DNA of 64,000 bases from contig AP026970.1 in NCBI GenBank assembly GCA_027924025.1, positions 2,440,501-2,504,500 on the forward strand. Reading direction: 5' to 3'. The DNA comes from Comamonadaceae bacterium OS-4 (GTDB lineage Bacteria > Pseudomonadota > Gammaproteobacteria > Burkholderiales > Burkholderiaceae_C). The position numbers and the translations under genes are program-made. Of the stretch, positions 33,852-42,890 are shown in pieces. The stretch's first letter is position 1; every line of letters begins with the position of its first letter. The notes under the pieces were generated by a model. That model saw nothing but the letters and a program-made list of their open reading frames with translations. It made no database searches and had not been told where the DNA came from.

Positions 33852-34531
33852 TACTTGGCCTTTTCTGGCTCTTTGGCATATGCAAATGAGTTAAATACCT
33901 CACTCGCGTACTGGCGGAAGAACTTTAAATAACGCAGCGTCATGCCAACGCCAAGCGCTAAAGCGACGTAGACCCCGGTTAGTGCTTCAGCAGTACCTCC
34001 GCCCCAACGCCAAAACCAGTACAGCAGTGCCGCGTCGAGAAAGCTGACCAATGCAACATTTCTGCAGAACCCATACATGTTCAGGAAGTTGTCCAATCGA
34101 GCAAGCACTGCCGGAGTGGTCTTGATACTGGTAAAGGCGACTTGAAATCTTGATTCGCTAGAGGCTCCCGCATTCATGCTGGCGGCCTTCGAATGCACAA
34201 GGTTGGTTGTCTCGTCCGGCAGGGGTTGAAAATAGCCTGACAACAAGAATTTAATGAAACGCGGGGCTTTTGTGGCACCGAACAAAACGTCTTTTGGGGT
34301 CCCGAGGAGCTTTCCGACCAAAAGCCGCTCAAACAGGAATGACGATAGGCTGGCAATGACATGCCCAGCCACATATGCGCACGAAAACGCTACTACTCCT
34401 TGCACGACGGTCCAGGTGTCCCGCGTTAGAAGCTTGCTGCCGGCCACGTAGTCCGCTGTAACCAGCAGCAGGAACCCTGCGGATAGGTAGGCCCAGAAGT
34501 CGTAACTCGTAAACGGAATCTTTGTTTCCAT
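33851..34531 (-). CDS. Four-TM membrane protein, first gene of operon
   Basis: 226 aa with four hydrophobic segments (DFWAYLSAGFLLLVTADY, VVQGVVAFSCAYVAGHVIA, NVALVSFLDAALLYWFW, LTGVYVALALGVGMTL) and a soluble loop of about 80 residues between helices 2 and 3. No family recognised. It probably anchors the MBL and Abi-like products at the inner membrane. The 286 bp upstream (34532-34817) hold no gene or clear hairpin. Confidence 0.72.
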   Translation of the reverse strand: METKIPFTSYDFWAYLSAGFLLLVTADYVAGSKLLTRDTWTVVQGVVAFSCAYVAGHVIASLSSFLFERLLVGKLLGTPKDVLFGATKAPRFIKFLLSGYFQPLPDETTNLVHSKAASMNAGASSESRFQVAFTSIKTTPAVLARLDNFLNMYGFCRNVALVSFLDAALLYWFWRWGGGTAEALTGVYVALALGVGMTLRYLKFFRQYASEVFNSFAYAKEPEKAK

Positions 34532-34817
34532 TGCCTCTCCCTACGTCATTTTTCTTACCTAGCAACAGTTTACCGCTGAGCATTGGCTGGCAATGCTGAA
34601 GGCCACTAAGCGACATTAAATGACTTGCGTTGCGAAAAGGCCCTGCAAAGCAACCAAACCGTTAAGTAGGTTGCGGCCACATAACCTTCGTCGTTCTTCT
34701 TTAGACAGATACCGCCAGTGTCGAAGAAAAAAGCTAACGTCTTAAGGGGAGACCTACGAGGCTCAGCACACGATTATTTTTCTCCAAATAAGCTCGGGCT
34801 TTTAAGGAGAAACAGCA

Positions 34818-35393
34818 ATGAAAAATGTCAAAAAGGTAGCTGAGGCCCGTGGCCACAATAGCCAGGAAATGACAAAGCACTATGTCAACTCCTCGCCAGA
34901 AAACGGCGAGACCGAACCTGAAGTCGCTCAGCCAACATCGCGAAAACCGCCATTTAAGTTGGAGGACTGCACAAAGTATGTTTACGGACGTGACTTTCCA
35001 GCGATTGTTTCAGCCTGGACAACCTTTGCCAACATTGATTGGCTTACTTCAAAAAACAAAGACGACTTCGAATTGATAAGGGCGAACGGTGCTGAAGCTT
35101 TGAAGCGGCTAATGCCCGTGGCGTTGAGAGACACCAATCAATCCAGGCATGTCGCAGGCTTTTTGCTCAGCCTGTACAACTGGGAACGATTTCACTTTGA
35201 TTTGTGCGATTTGAGATGCATTGACCACTTCCTATTCCTCGACTGCATCACCGTACTGATGATGAATGTGGTTCCTGGGCCAGAAATCCACGAATACTTT
35301 GAGCATGGGAACAAGGTGTTTGAAGGTATTGCTAAAGCCCATAAGTTAAGAGACTACACAAAATACACTGACGCTAAGCATAATTTCACCTGA
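34818..35393 (+). CDS. Unknown protein with integrase-tail N-terminus (DUF7673-like C-terminus)
   Basis: 191 aa, start ATG 34818 preceded by AAGGAGA. Residues about 5-25 (EARGHNSQEMTKHYVNSS) match the end of a tyrosine recombinase: the GHxS motif and the TxxY nucleophile. No catalytic domain precedes it. The remainder, LLSLYNWERFHFDLCDLRCIDHFLFLDCITVL, resembles a small domain common on integrative elements. It probably marks a scar where an older integrase was deleted and its tail fused to a neighbouring gene. Confidence 0.65.
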   Translation: MKNVKKVAEARGHNSQEMTKHYVNSSPENGETEPEVAQPTSRKPPFKLEDCTKYVYGRDFPAIVSAWTTFANIDWLTSKNKDDFELIRANGAEALKRLMPVALRDTNQSRHVAGFLLSLYNWERFHFDLCDLRCIDHFLFLDCITVLMMNVVPGPEIHEYFEHGNKVFEGIAKAHKLRDYTKYTDAKHNFT

Positions 35394-35440
35394 ATCCTCG
35401 CTGGTCTGCAGAGCCCGTATTCCCTTCCCATGACTGAGCT

Positions 35441-36601
35441 TCATCCGCCGATGTAGCTCATTTCAGGGCGAGCGCTACGCTGCAATGAGGGCATTACGAG
35501 CACCTTCTCACGAAGTTCCGAATACCGGTCTGCTCTGGACTGCCAAATGCCAGCAATGACATTGATAAGTTCAACGTCCGACATGGGATTTTCGCCTCGT
35601 AGGAACTGGCGCAAGTCCACACCTTGCGAACCAAACAAGCACAGAAAAAGTCGTCCCTCAGTAGACAGCCGCGCGCGGTTGCAATCAGAGCAAAACGCCT
35701 TTGTGACGCTACTAATTACCCCGACTTCACCAAGTAACTTATCAGGCTGGCCATTCTGGCCAGCGTAGCCATAGCGTTGAGCAGTTTCACCTGCGGAGCT
35801 GGCGGCCAGCGGCACCAAAGGCAGCTCAGACGAAATCAACCTGACAATATCTTCGCTAGGCACAACATCTGCCATACGCCAGCCGTTGGTAGCGCCAACA
35901 TCCATGAACTCGATAAACCGAAGAGTCACTCCAGTCCCCCGAAAGAACTTGGCCATGGGGAGGACTTCGTGCTCATTCGTGCCCCGCTTGACCACCATGT
36001 TGACTTTGATGTTTGAGATACCTGCAGCCTGAGCAGCTTCTATTCCCTTAAGCACCTTTCCGACTGGAAAGTCGACATCGTTCATCCGTTTGAAGACTTC
36101 GTCGTTGAGCCCGTCCAAACTAACAGTGACGCGATTGAGTCCAGCCTCTTTGAGAGCACGAGCCTTGCTGGCCAGCAAGGCGCCGTTCGTAGTCATCGTC
36201 AGGTCAATTTCTTCGCCTTCAGGAGTTCGCAGTTCGGAAAGTTGTCGAACCAGCTGTTCCACATTCTTTCTCAAGAGCGGCTCGCCACCAGTGAGACGAA
36301 GCTTGCGGACACCCAGCTCAACAAATTGCCGTGAGAGCCGGGTTATCTCATCAAAGTTAAGCAAAGAGTCATGTGGCAGATAGCGATAGTCTCGGCCGAA
36401 GACCTCTTTGGGCATGCAATACGAACAACGGAAGTTGCATCGGTCAGTCACACTGATACGCAAATCGCGCAGAGGGCGTCCTAAGCGGTCCAGGACGGAC
36501 TTTCCTGCAGTCTTGGTGGCATAGGCTGCAATCTGCGCGTCTGCACTTGCAGACCGCAGTTCTCGCAGCGGGATGACGCGCGCCAAATGAGGTTCACTCA
36601 T
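35441..36601 (-). CDS. moaA: GTP 3',8-cyclase MoaA
   Basis: A 386-aa radical-SAM enzyme for the first step of molybdenum cofactor synthesis. The N-terminal cluster is [12 protein letters not shown] (CX3CX2C), the second 4Fe-4S site is [19 protein letters not shown], and the C-terminus ends in the essential GG (MSYIGG). An element-borne moaA beside aioBA would support pterin supply to arsenite oxidase. It starts 4 bp after the nitroreductase stop. Confidence 0.95.
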   Translation of the reverse strand: MSEPHLARVIPLRELRSASADAQIAAYATKTAGKSVLDRLGRPLRDLRISVTDRCNFRCSYCMPKEVFGRDYRYLPHDSLLNFDEITRLSRQFVELGVRKLRLTGGEPLLRKNVEQLVRQLSELRTPEGEEIDLTMTTNGALLASKARALKEAGLNRVTVSLDGLNDEVFKRMNDVDFPVGKVLKGIEAAQAAGISNIKVNMVVKRGTNEHEVLPMAKFFRGTGVTLRFIEFMDVGATNGWRMADVVPSEDIVRLISSELPLVPLAASSAGETAQRYGYAGQNGQPDKLLGEVGVISSVTKAFCSDCNRARLSTEGRLFLCLFGSQGVDLRQFLRGENPMSDVELINVIAGIWQSRADRYSELREKVLVMPSLQRSARPEMSYIGG

Positions 36602-36604
36602 AAG

Positions 36605-37252
36605 TCAAAGCGAAGTCACGAATGTGTCGGTGCCTGGATGCAGCCTAGGAGATTTGCGCTTGGACACAGTGCCAATGTTCACGAAGCAAACTGCCTCCTC
36701 GCCTTCTTTGAGGGCAAAGAGGCTGCGCATTCTTGGGGACTGCATCGCTTGCCCGCTCGCAAGACTGCTGCCAAATGACAAGCTGTGGGCTGTCAGCAGG
36801 ATATTTTGTACGGCACAGCCCACTGAAACCATGCGTTCAATGGTCGGTATGGGTGGCTCGCATGACCCGAGCTTGGCCACGACCAACATCAAGAATGGTG
36901 CCCGATGCGCCTTGTCCCTGGCAGCTTCAATTTGCTCCAATGTGGCTCCGTGGTCCCGGTCAATGAGGGCCAATGCAAACACTTCTGCAAGTGCTGCACG
37001 CTTCTCCTGAGGAACGAGAACAAAGCGCCAGGGGCGCACAAGCCCATGGTCCGGAGCTGCTGCAGCCGCCTGAAAAATCTGCTTCAAATCTTCCTGCGAT
37101 GGACCAGGAGCATCCAGTCGCTTAGGAGATATGTTCTGGCGGGACGTTATCAACCGATGGACAAGCTCTCCATTTGCGAGAGGGTCATCCATCCGCTCAG
37201 GACTAAACGGACGTTTGACATCTTCCAACGCACCCCGGCTAATTTCACCCAT
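36605..37252 (-). CDS. Nitroreductase-family flavoprotein
   Basis: About 215 aa from ATG 37252, chosen for its GGAGACAAC leader; upstream in-frame starts lack one. Nitroreductase fold: LITSRQNISPKRLDAPGP, AAAAAPDHGLVRPWRFVLV, VGCAVQNILLTAHSLSFG. FMN-dependent and soluble. It is cotranscribed with moaA between it and the aio genes. Substrate unknown; its place in the arsenite-oxidation cluster is not explained by known biochemistry. Confidence 0.85.
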   Translation of the reverse strand: MGEISRGALEDVKRPFSPERMDDPLANGELVHRLITSRQNISPKRLDAPGPSQEDLKQIFQAAAAAPDHGLVRPWRFVLVPQEKRAALAEVFALALIDRDHGATLEQIEAARDKAHRAPFLMLVVAKLGSCEPPIPTIERMVSVGCAVQNILLTAHSLSFGSSLASGQAMQSPRMRSLFALKEGEEAVCFVNIGTVSKRKSPRLHPGTDTFVTSL

Positions 37253-37364
37253 GTTGTCTCCTAAATCTCTTTCGCTACCGACAGATGCCACATCACTTGC
37301 CAACACGCGTACAGGTGAGCAGCCTCAGCCCCCGAAGGCTGTTATGTGATGGTGCTATTGCAAA

Positions 37365-37390
37365 CTGCGGGTGGCCGAAGCCACCCGCAG
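37365..37390 (-). terminator. Hairpin after aioA
   Basis: A perfect 11-bp stem CTGCGGGTGGC / GCCACCCGCAG with a four-base loop lies 5 bp beyond the aioA stop. On the minus strand it is followed by TTTGC, a weak U tract. It likely ends or attenuates aioBA transcription before the nitroreductase-moaA pair. Confidence 0.65.
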
Positions 37391-37394
37391 GTCG

Positions 37395-39878
37395 TTAGGC
37401 AAATCTTCTGTTCTTGAACGAAACCGATTGTTTGTAGTCGTCAACGGTACCGACTCGCCGGATGCTGCCCCAAGTGCCTTTGTAATACGGCACGATATTG
37501 CGGTCCACCCAGTTAGTAACAACGTGCCCGTGGACGCCCTTGATGTACCCGAAAAGCATAAATGTGTGCCCCGGTTTTGCAGATGCCAGCGGGTAGGCCA
37601 TCGCATAGGTACTGCCGAAATCGTTGAAGACCTCAACCACGTCACCAGGGCTGACACCTAGCTGGCGCGCATCATCAACGTTCATCTCAATGAATGCCAT
37701 GGGCACGCGGTCTCGCACAAAGGAGTTGTACTGGTCGTGATAAGCCGTCTGCCAGACTTCGTTGGCCCGACCACCGTTAATCCAGTACTTGTGCTTCGCC
37801 TTTTGGTCAGCTACGGTCTTGGGCAAACCATTCCATGGTGCCGGTTTAAATTCCGCTTTGCCGTCCTTGGTATCAAACTTTCCGTCGGCGTAATGGATTT
37901 CAGTGCCGATGAGCTTGTCGCCCTCAACCCGCTTGATAGGCAGTTGCACACCGTTGTTGCCAGCCTTGCGCAGCAGTGCATACGTTGCCAGGTAGCCCGT
38001 ATCGCCACCCTGACTGTCAATCGGACCGACACCTGGGCGCCCAGCACGACGGAAGCCATCGTTGAAAGCATCTTCTTCCGTTTTCCAGTCAAAGCCTTCA
38101 AAGCGCTTCGCCATGTCCGGCTTGCCCTCGCGCAGATACATTGCCTTCAAAGTATTGGCAATCTCGGCCGCAATCAGACAGTCTGGCTTGGCAGTTCCAG
38201 GCGCATCCATAAACTTTTCGGACAAGCGCAGCCGGCGCTCTCCGTTCATGGAGGTCAGGTTCATCTCTCCCGGGTGGGTCGCTGGCAGCAGCATGTGTGC
38301 TTCTTCAGAGATGGTGGTTGGGTAGAGATTCATCGCAGCAATGAACATCCCGCCTTTGTTTCTGCAAGCGTCATAGATGACATCAATCATTTGCTCAACG
38401 CTGGCACCCCGGGCCTGCGCGATAGCCTCATTGACAATCTTGGCCCGCCGGCTCAGCACCAGATGATGCTGCTCGGCATTCAGGGTCGTTTGGAAGGGAT
38501 TGGTGCCCCAGAGCGTGTACATCAAACCCTTGCCATTGATGACTTCCTGGTCGATATAAATCTTCTTGTCGCCCGGGTACGGAGGACGGGTGTAGCCCTC
38601 TTGGTGACCACCGAGGCGGCAGACACCCGTACCACGGCGCCCAACGTTCTGAGTCGCCAACGCCAGGCTCACCAGGGCGCTCTGAATGACGTAGTTGTCA
38701 TTGCCCCAGATGATGCCCTTCTCATAAGGGTGGAAAGTGCGTGGGCGATGACCAGAGGCCTTTGGCTTGTATGCCCATTCGGCGGCCTGTTTGAGTTTTG
38801 CGATTGAGATGCCCGTCGCCTTGGAACCGTCTTCCATGCTCATGCGATTGGTCTTAACGGCATCGTCAAAACCTTTGGTGAACTTCCCGATGAATTCCTT
38901 GTCATGCCACCCTTGCTCAACCACATAAGTGAAGAGCGTGTTGAACAGCGCGGTATCGGAGCCTGGCTCGATATCCAGGTGCAGCACATTCTCTTTGCCC
39001 GCAACCTGTTCACTGATGGCAACAGTTGCCGTGCGACGCGGGTCGACGATGATGACTTTGGCACCAGCGGCAGTTTCACCAGGGAACCATTTCTTCTTTT
39101 TGTCCACAGTGGAACCAGCTAGATTGGGCATCCAGTGATTCAGAAAGTAGTTCGACTGAGTTTCGTAGGGGTTGGCACCTGTGCAGAGGATGACGTCAGC
39201 CAGCTGCGCATCTTCATAGCTGTTGTTGAGTTCGCCCACGCCCATGTCTCGCGTTGCGTGGCACTCGGAGTTGTAAGCAGGCCTGTTGTGGATTCTGACC
39301 ATTGGGGTCTGAAGCGCGCTAAACATCAGCTTGCCAGTGCCCCATGTGTTCTCAAAGCCGCCACCGGCACCACCGTGGTCAAAGCAGTCGTAAAACAGGC
39401 CACTCGGGCCGTCGTTGTCCAGAATCTTCTTGGTGAGACCGGCATACAACGCCAAGGCATTGTCCCAGCCCGTGTCGAGCCACTGGTCACCCCGGAAGAT
39501 GCGTGGAGTCTTGAGACGCTCCTTCCCAATGCCATCGTGTGCATACATGTACGAAGCCATCTTCCCGCCGCGCGTGGAGGACAGGCCGCTGTTCACAACA
39601 CATTCTTTGTCCGGAACAATCATGATGTTCCAACGCTTTCCGCCCTTGTCGGTAATGGTGTTGGTCATCGCCTTGGTCATGGTGATGGCCAAGGGGGGAA
39701 CCTGCTTCGTGAAATCGACGCCCAAGGCGTTCTGTTTGGCGGAACGTCCGCCTTCCTTGTTGGCATCCCATTTGTAGACGTGATAGCCGCAACCGACGAT
39801 GCAGAAGTGGCACGTCATGTTGGACTTTTGCGCATCCGTAGGAGGCAGCGCAATGCGGTCATTGATGTTCGTAGACAT
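37395..39878 (-). CDS. aioA: Arsenite oxidase large subunit AioA
   Basis: An 827-aa molybdopterin enzyme of the DMSO-reductase family, catalysing arsenite to arsenate in the periplasm. The N-terminal 3Fe-4S motif is [16 protein letters not shown] (CX2CX3C). Characteristic blocks: [61 protein letters not shown]. It has no own signal peptide, as is normal: it travels with the Tat-exported AioB. It lies 10 bp downstream of aioB. Confidence 0.97.
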   Translation of the reverse strand: MSTNINDRIALPPTDAQKSNMTCHFCIVGCGYHVYKWDANKEGGRSAKQNALGVDFTKQVPPLAITMTKAMTNTITDKGGKRWNIMIVPDKECVVNSGLSSTRGGKMASYMYAHDGIGKERLKTPRIFRGDQWLDTGWDNALALYAGLTKKILDNDGPSGLFYDCFDHGGAGGGFENTWGTGKLMFSALQTPMVRIHNRPAYNSECHATRDMGVGELNNSYEDAQLADVILCTGANPYETQSNYFLNHWMPNLAGSTVDKKKKWFPGETAAGAKVIIVDPRRTATVAISEQVAGKENVLHLDIEPGSDTALFNTLFTYVVEQGWHDKEFIGKFTKGFDDAVKTNRMSMEDGSKATGISIAKLKQAAEWAYKPKASGHRPRTFHPYEKGIIWGNDNYVIQSALVSLALATQNVGRRGTGVCRLGGHQEGYTRPPYPGDKKIYIDQEVINGKGLMYTLWGTNPFQTTLNAEQHHLVLSRRAKIVNEAIAQARGASVEQMIDVIYDACRNKGGMFIAAMNLYPTTISEEAHMLLPATHPGEMNLTSMNGERRLRLSEKFMDAPGTAKPDCLIAAEIANTLKAMYLREGKPDMAKRFEGFDWKTEEDAFNDGFRRAGRPGVGPIDSQGGDTGYLATYALLRKAGNNGVQLPIKRVEGDKLIGTEIHYADGKFDTKDGKAEFKPAPWNGLPKTVADQKAKHKYWINGGRANEVWQTAYHDQYNSFVRDRVPMAFIEMNVDDARQLGVSPGDVVEVFNDFGSTYAMAYPLASAKPGHTFMLFGYIKGVHGHVVTNWVDRNIVPYYKGTWGSIRRVGTVDDYKQSVSFKNRRFA

Positions 39879-39888
39879 GCTGCGCTCC

Positions 39889-40413
39889 TTAAAGAATGTT
39901 GGACTGACGTCCGTAAATCAAGCCATCCACACCGACCGCGGTCACTGAGTCGGCCTTGGCGTCGTACTCCAACTTAATCTTGGGCAGGTCCTCGGTGGCT
40001 TGCCCACACACCATCTGGCCGCCGTTTTCAGGGTCGAAGATGGAGAAGTGGCAACCACACTTGAATGTGCGACTACCGCCGTCATAGGTGACAGGACAGC
40101 CCATGTGCGTACACATGGCGCTGAACGCCACGATGTCTCCGTTAGGCCCCACACCACCAGGCACTGCATTCCCCATGCGGATGGCGTAGCAGGGTGAGCT
40201 CGCATCTGGATACGTGAACATTGAGGCTTCATTGACCTTCAAGGCTCCTACCTTGCCGACAGCTTTGCGTGGATAAGGCAGCGTGGTTGTGCCTGCCACT
40301 GCAGGCTGCGCAGCGTTGGCGTTGTGAATTGGTATGACCGTGGCGCCAGCCACTGCTACGGCTGCACCGCTGGACTTCAAAAAATGGCGGCGCGCGAGTT
40401 TGACGTCTTCCAT
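39889..40413 (-). CDS. aioB: Arsenite oxidase small subunit AioB (Rieske)
   Basis: A 174-aa Rieske subunit. The twin-arginine signal is [20 protein letters not shown]. The 2Fe-2S ligands are in CTHMGC and CGCHFSIFD. It passes electrons from AioA to a cytochrome c or azurin; none is encoded in the window. It is first in the operon behind a sigma-54 promoter. Confidence 0.97.
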   Translation of the reverse strand: MEDVKLARRHFLKSSGAAVAVAGATVIPIHNANAAQPAVAGTTTLPYPRKAVGKVGALKVNEASMFTYPDASSPCYAIRMGNAVPGGVGPNGDIVAFSAMCTHMGCPVTYDGGSRTFKCGCHFSIFDPENGGQMVCGQATEDLPKIKLEYDAKADSVTAVGVDGLIYGRQSNIL

Positions 40414-40450
40414 GTTGTCTCCTTGTTTTTAAAACTACCCGAACCAACAT

Positions 40451-40466
40451 TGCAACCAGCGTGCCA
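40451..40466 (-). promoter_or_regulatory. Sigma-54 promoter of aioBA
   Basis: The minus strand reads TGGCACG-CTGG-TTGCA, a perfect -24/-12 match, 38 bp before the aioB ATG. This agrees with activation by the sigma-54-dependent regulator AioR encoded just upstream in the opposite direction. Confidence 0.92.
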
Positions 40467-40522
40467 CTCGCCGGACCCAATGAAATCAACGACTTAAGAA
40501 GTAGTTGCCACCAAGTTGGGTG

Positions 40523-40567
40523 GTTTTGGTAACATTCCCAAAACAGACAGCGTTACGAAAACGTAAC
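40523..40567. promoter_or_regulatory. Two dyads between aioB and aioX
   Basis: GTTTTGG-N8-CCAAAAC (40523-40544) and GTTACG-AAAA-CGTAAC (40552-40567). They lie 57-116 bp upstream of the sigma-54 promoter in its own orientation, a distance suitable for enhancer binding by AioR, and also just before aioX. Which one AioR binds is not known from the sequence. Confidence 0.5.
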
Positions 40568-40581
40568 CACCGGAGACAAAG

Positions 40582-41445
40582 ATGGACCGCAGAACCTGCT
40601 TGGGTGTGATTGCCTCGGGTGCAATCACGTCACCGTCATCCTCGATGGCAATTGCCAGCGACAGGCTGCGCATTGGCCTTACTCCGGTCATCCTTGCAGA
40701 CCAAGTTGCCTTCTTGTCGCGTTGGGGCAAGTACCTGGCTGCCCGTACTGGCATCGACGTTGAATTCGTGGCCCGGGACTCTTACCAAAGCATCCTGGAC
40801 CTTCTTTTTTCAACCCAGTTGGATGCAGCATGGATATGCGGCTACCCCTATGTCCGATATGAGAGTGACCTCCGGCTACTTGCAGTCCCGCTCTATCAAG
40901 GCCATCCGCTCTATCAGGCCTACTTGATTCGGTCTATCGGTGACACCCATAAGGTCACCGGTTGGCAAGACCTGAGGAACATGGTTCTTGCCTATTCAGA
41001 CCCCCTGTCGAACTCTGGTTGGTTGGTGGCTCAAGCGCAGCTTGCAAAGGCCGGCTTGAGTCCTAAGGACCTGAAGAAAGGGTTCTTTACCCACAGCCAT
41101 AGAAACGTTGCCGAGGCCGTAGCTGCACGACTCGCGCAGGCAGGTTCGATTGATGGATACGTGTGGGAAACGATGCGCTCGCAAGGCATGCCGGCCATTG
41201 CCAAGACAGAAATAGTTTGGAAGTCAGAGCCCTTTGGCTTCCCCCCACTCGTCACGAGACGCAAGGACGAACACCCAAAGATGGGCGCTCTTCGCGAAGC
41301 TCTGCTCAGCATGGCTGATGACAAGGTCGGGCGCGACTTGTTGAGCTCACTGAATCTCACCGGGTTCGCCACCGGAGCACCTGGCCTCTTCGACTCCATT
41401 CGTCGTCAAGCACAGACGGTCCCAGGCAGTGGAGTGCCCAGCTAA
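40582..41445 (+). CDS. aioX: AioX periplasmic arsenite-binding protein
   Basis: A 287-aa PhnD-like solute-binding protein with an N-terminal export signal (CLGVIASGAITSPSSSMAIA). The block DAAWICGYPYVRYE carries the cysteine (Cys86) at the position expected for arsenite binding in AioX. It presents As(III) to the sensor AioS. Its last base overlaps aioS by 1 bp. Confidence 0.92.
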   Translation: MDRRTCLGVIASGAITSPSSSMAIASDRLRIGLTPVILADQVAFLSRWGKYLAARTGIDVEFVARDSYQSILDLLFSTQLDAAWICGYPYVRYESDLRLLAVPLYQGHPLYQAYLIRSIGDTHKVTGWQDLRNMVLAYSDPLSNSGWLVAQAQLAKAGLSPKDLKKGFFTHSHRNVAEAVAARLAQAGSIDGYVWETMRSQGMPAIAKTEIVWKSEPFGFPPLVTRRKDEHPKMGALREALLSMADDKVGRDLLSSLNLTGFATGAPGLFDSIRRQAQTVPGSGVPS

Positions 41446-42890
41446 TGCTGCGAAGTCTGCCTTACCGGATACAGATTCCCCTAGGCCTGTCGATGGCCGT
41501 TTTAATAGCGGCCATTTTGGTGACTGCAGTCACCGCGCGAGTACAGGCGGTCAACTCCAGACAGGAGACCATGGCGACCCTAGACCGCGCTGTTGTCCTG
41601 GTCATTGCCCAAGTAAGGCCAATGCTTGCAGCCGATGACACCTGGCGAGTCTTTTCATTGTTGCGGGATACGGCGCAACTCATGCCCGGCGCGACGGTTG
41701 GCCTTGCCAGGCTAGCCATCCTCAACTCGGAGGGCAGTGTCGTTGCTGCTTCAGACCCCGTACAACTGGAGACTGGCAGAAAGTTGCTTGGAGACAGTTG
41801 GCATGGACAGGCCATGCAATCCCCTGAGGAAATCAAGGTACGAAGCCAAATCGACCGACCCGATGGCGCCATTCTGATACTTGACCCCATTCGCAGCGAA
41901 GATGGTCAAACAGTGGGCTTTGTTTTGACTGAGGTTGATGCCGCTGTCTTCGCACCGGAGTGGTCTTCGCTCTTGCGGACAGCGTTGATTGGTATTGCAC
42001 TTGCAGTCACGTTACTTGTCCCAATTGGTTGGTGGGCAGGCAAGAGGATGACACGACCTGTCGCGCGTCTCGTTGAGGTCATCGAAGGTATTGGTCGTTT
42101 TGACCCCAGCACACTGCGCAAAAAAGTTCCAGAGACGACAGACCCTGAGTTCAGACGAATTGGCGACGCAGTAACTCAGCTGATTGGAGAACTAGAGCAC
42201 CGCAAGCAGGCCGAGGAGAGAGCCTTGTCTGCTGAGAGGCTTGCCGCCGTGGGTCGGATGACCGCGGCCGTGGCGCATGAAATTAACAACCCACTTGCAG
42301 GCCTTTTGACGGCCACTCAAACCCTAAGGCTTCACGGAGGCGCTGAAGGGATACGTGACCGGACGATTGAGCTCATTGAACGCGGTTTGCAACAAATCAA
42401 GACCACCGTGGCGGCACTGTTGCCGCAGGCCCGGATGGAGGTTCGTGCACTTGAACCGGGGGACCTGGATGACGTCGTGACTTTGGTGAACTCTACTGCG
42501 AGCAAATTGAAGGTCGACATTCAGACGCAGGTGGACGTAGATTCAGCACTACGCGTCCCCTCTTCGCCACTAAGACAGGTCATGCTCAACCTGTTGCTCA
42601 ACGCGTTGAAAGCAGCTGGCGACGACGGACACATCAAAGCCCATTTGCGTGCAGATGAGTCAACCGTTTGCTTCTGCATAAGCAACACTGGTACGCCACT
42701 GACTGAAGAGAAATTTAGGGCAACTTTGGCCGCAGAGAGTGGGCGAGACCCCCGTGGCTTTGGTCTTTGGGTCTGCCAGGAAATGGCCAGCCATTTGCGG
42801 GGCAGTTTCGAGCTCGACTCATCAAAACCACACCAAACACGTCTGGTGTTTTCGGTACCTAACCGGGAAGCACTGGAGAAGGAAACATGA
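41445..42890 (+). CDS. aioS: AioS sensor histidine kinase
   Basis: A 481-aa membrane kinase. Transmembrane segments lie near residues 13-33 and 178-197 with a periplasmic sensor of about 145 residues between, then HAMP, the phospho-acceptor helix AAVAHEINNPLAG, and an ATPase domain (MLNLLLNALKAA, RGFGLWVCQEMASH). Transfers phosphate to AioR when AioX reports arsenite. It overlaps aioR by 4 bp (ATGA). Confidence 0.93.
   Translation: MLRSLPYRIQIPLGLSMAVLIAAILVTAVTARVQAVNSRQETMATLDRAVVLVIAQVRPMLAADDTWRVFSLLRDTAQLMPGATVGLARLAILNSEGSVVAASDPVQLETGRKLLGDSWHGQAMQSPEEIKVRSQIDRPDGAILILDPIRSEDGQTVGFVLTEVDAAVFAPEWSSLLRTALIGIALAVTLLVPIGWWAGKRMTRPVARLVEVIEGIGRFDPSTLRKKVPETTDPEFRRIGDAVTQLIGELEHRKQAEERALSAERLAAVGRMTAAVAHEINNPLAGLLTATQTLRLHGGAEGIRDRTIELIERGLQQIKTTVAALLPQARMEVRALEPGDLDDVVTLVNSTASKLKVDIQTQVDVDSALRVPSSPLRQVMLNLLLNALKAAGDDGHIKAHLRADESTVCFCISNTGTPLTEEKFRATLAAESGRDPRGFGLWVCQEMASHLRGSFELDSSKPHQTRLVFSVPNREALEKET

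Noticed and set aside
37737..38807. 356-codon open frame on the plus strand
   Set aside because: Antisense to aioA, which is certain from its Fe-S and molybdopterin motifs.
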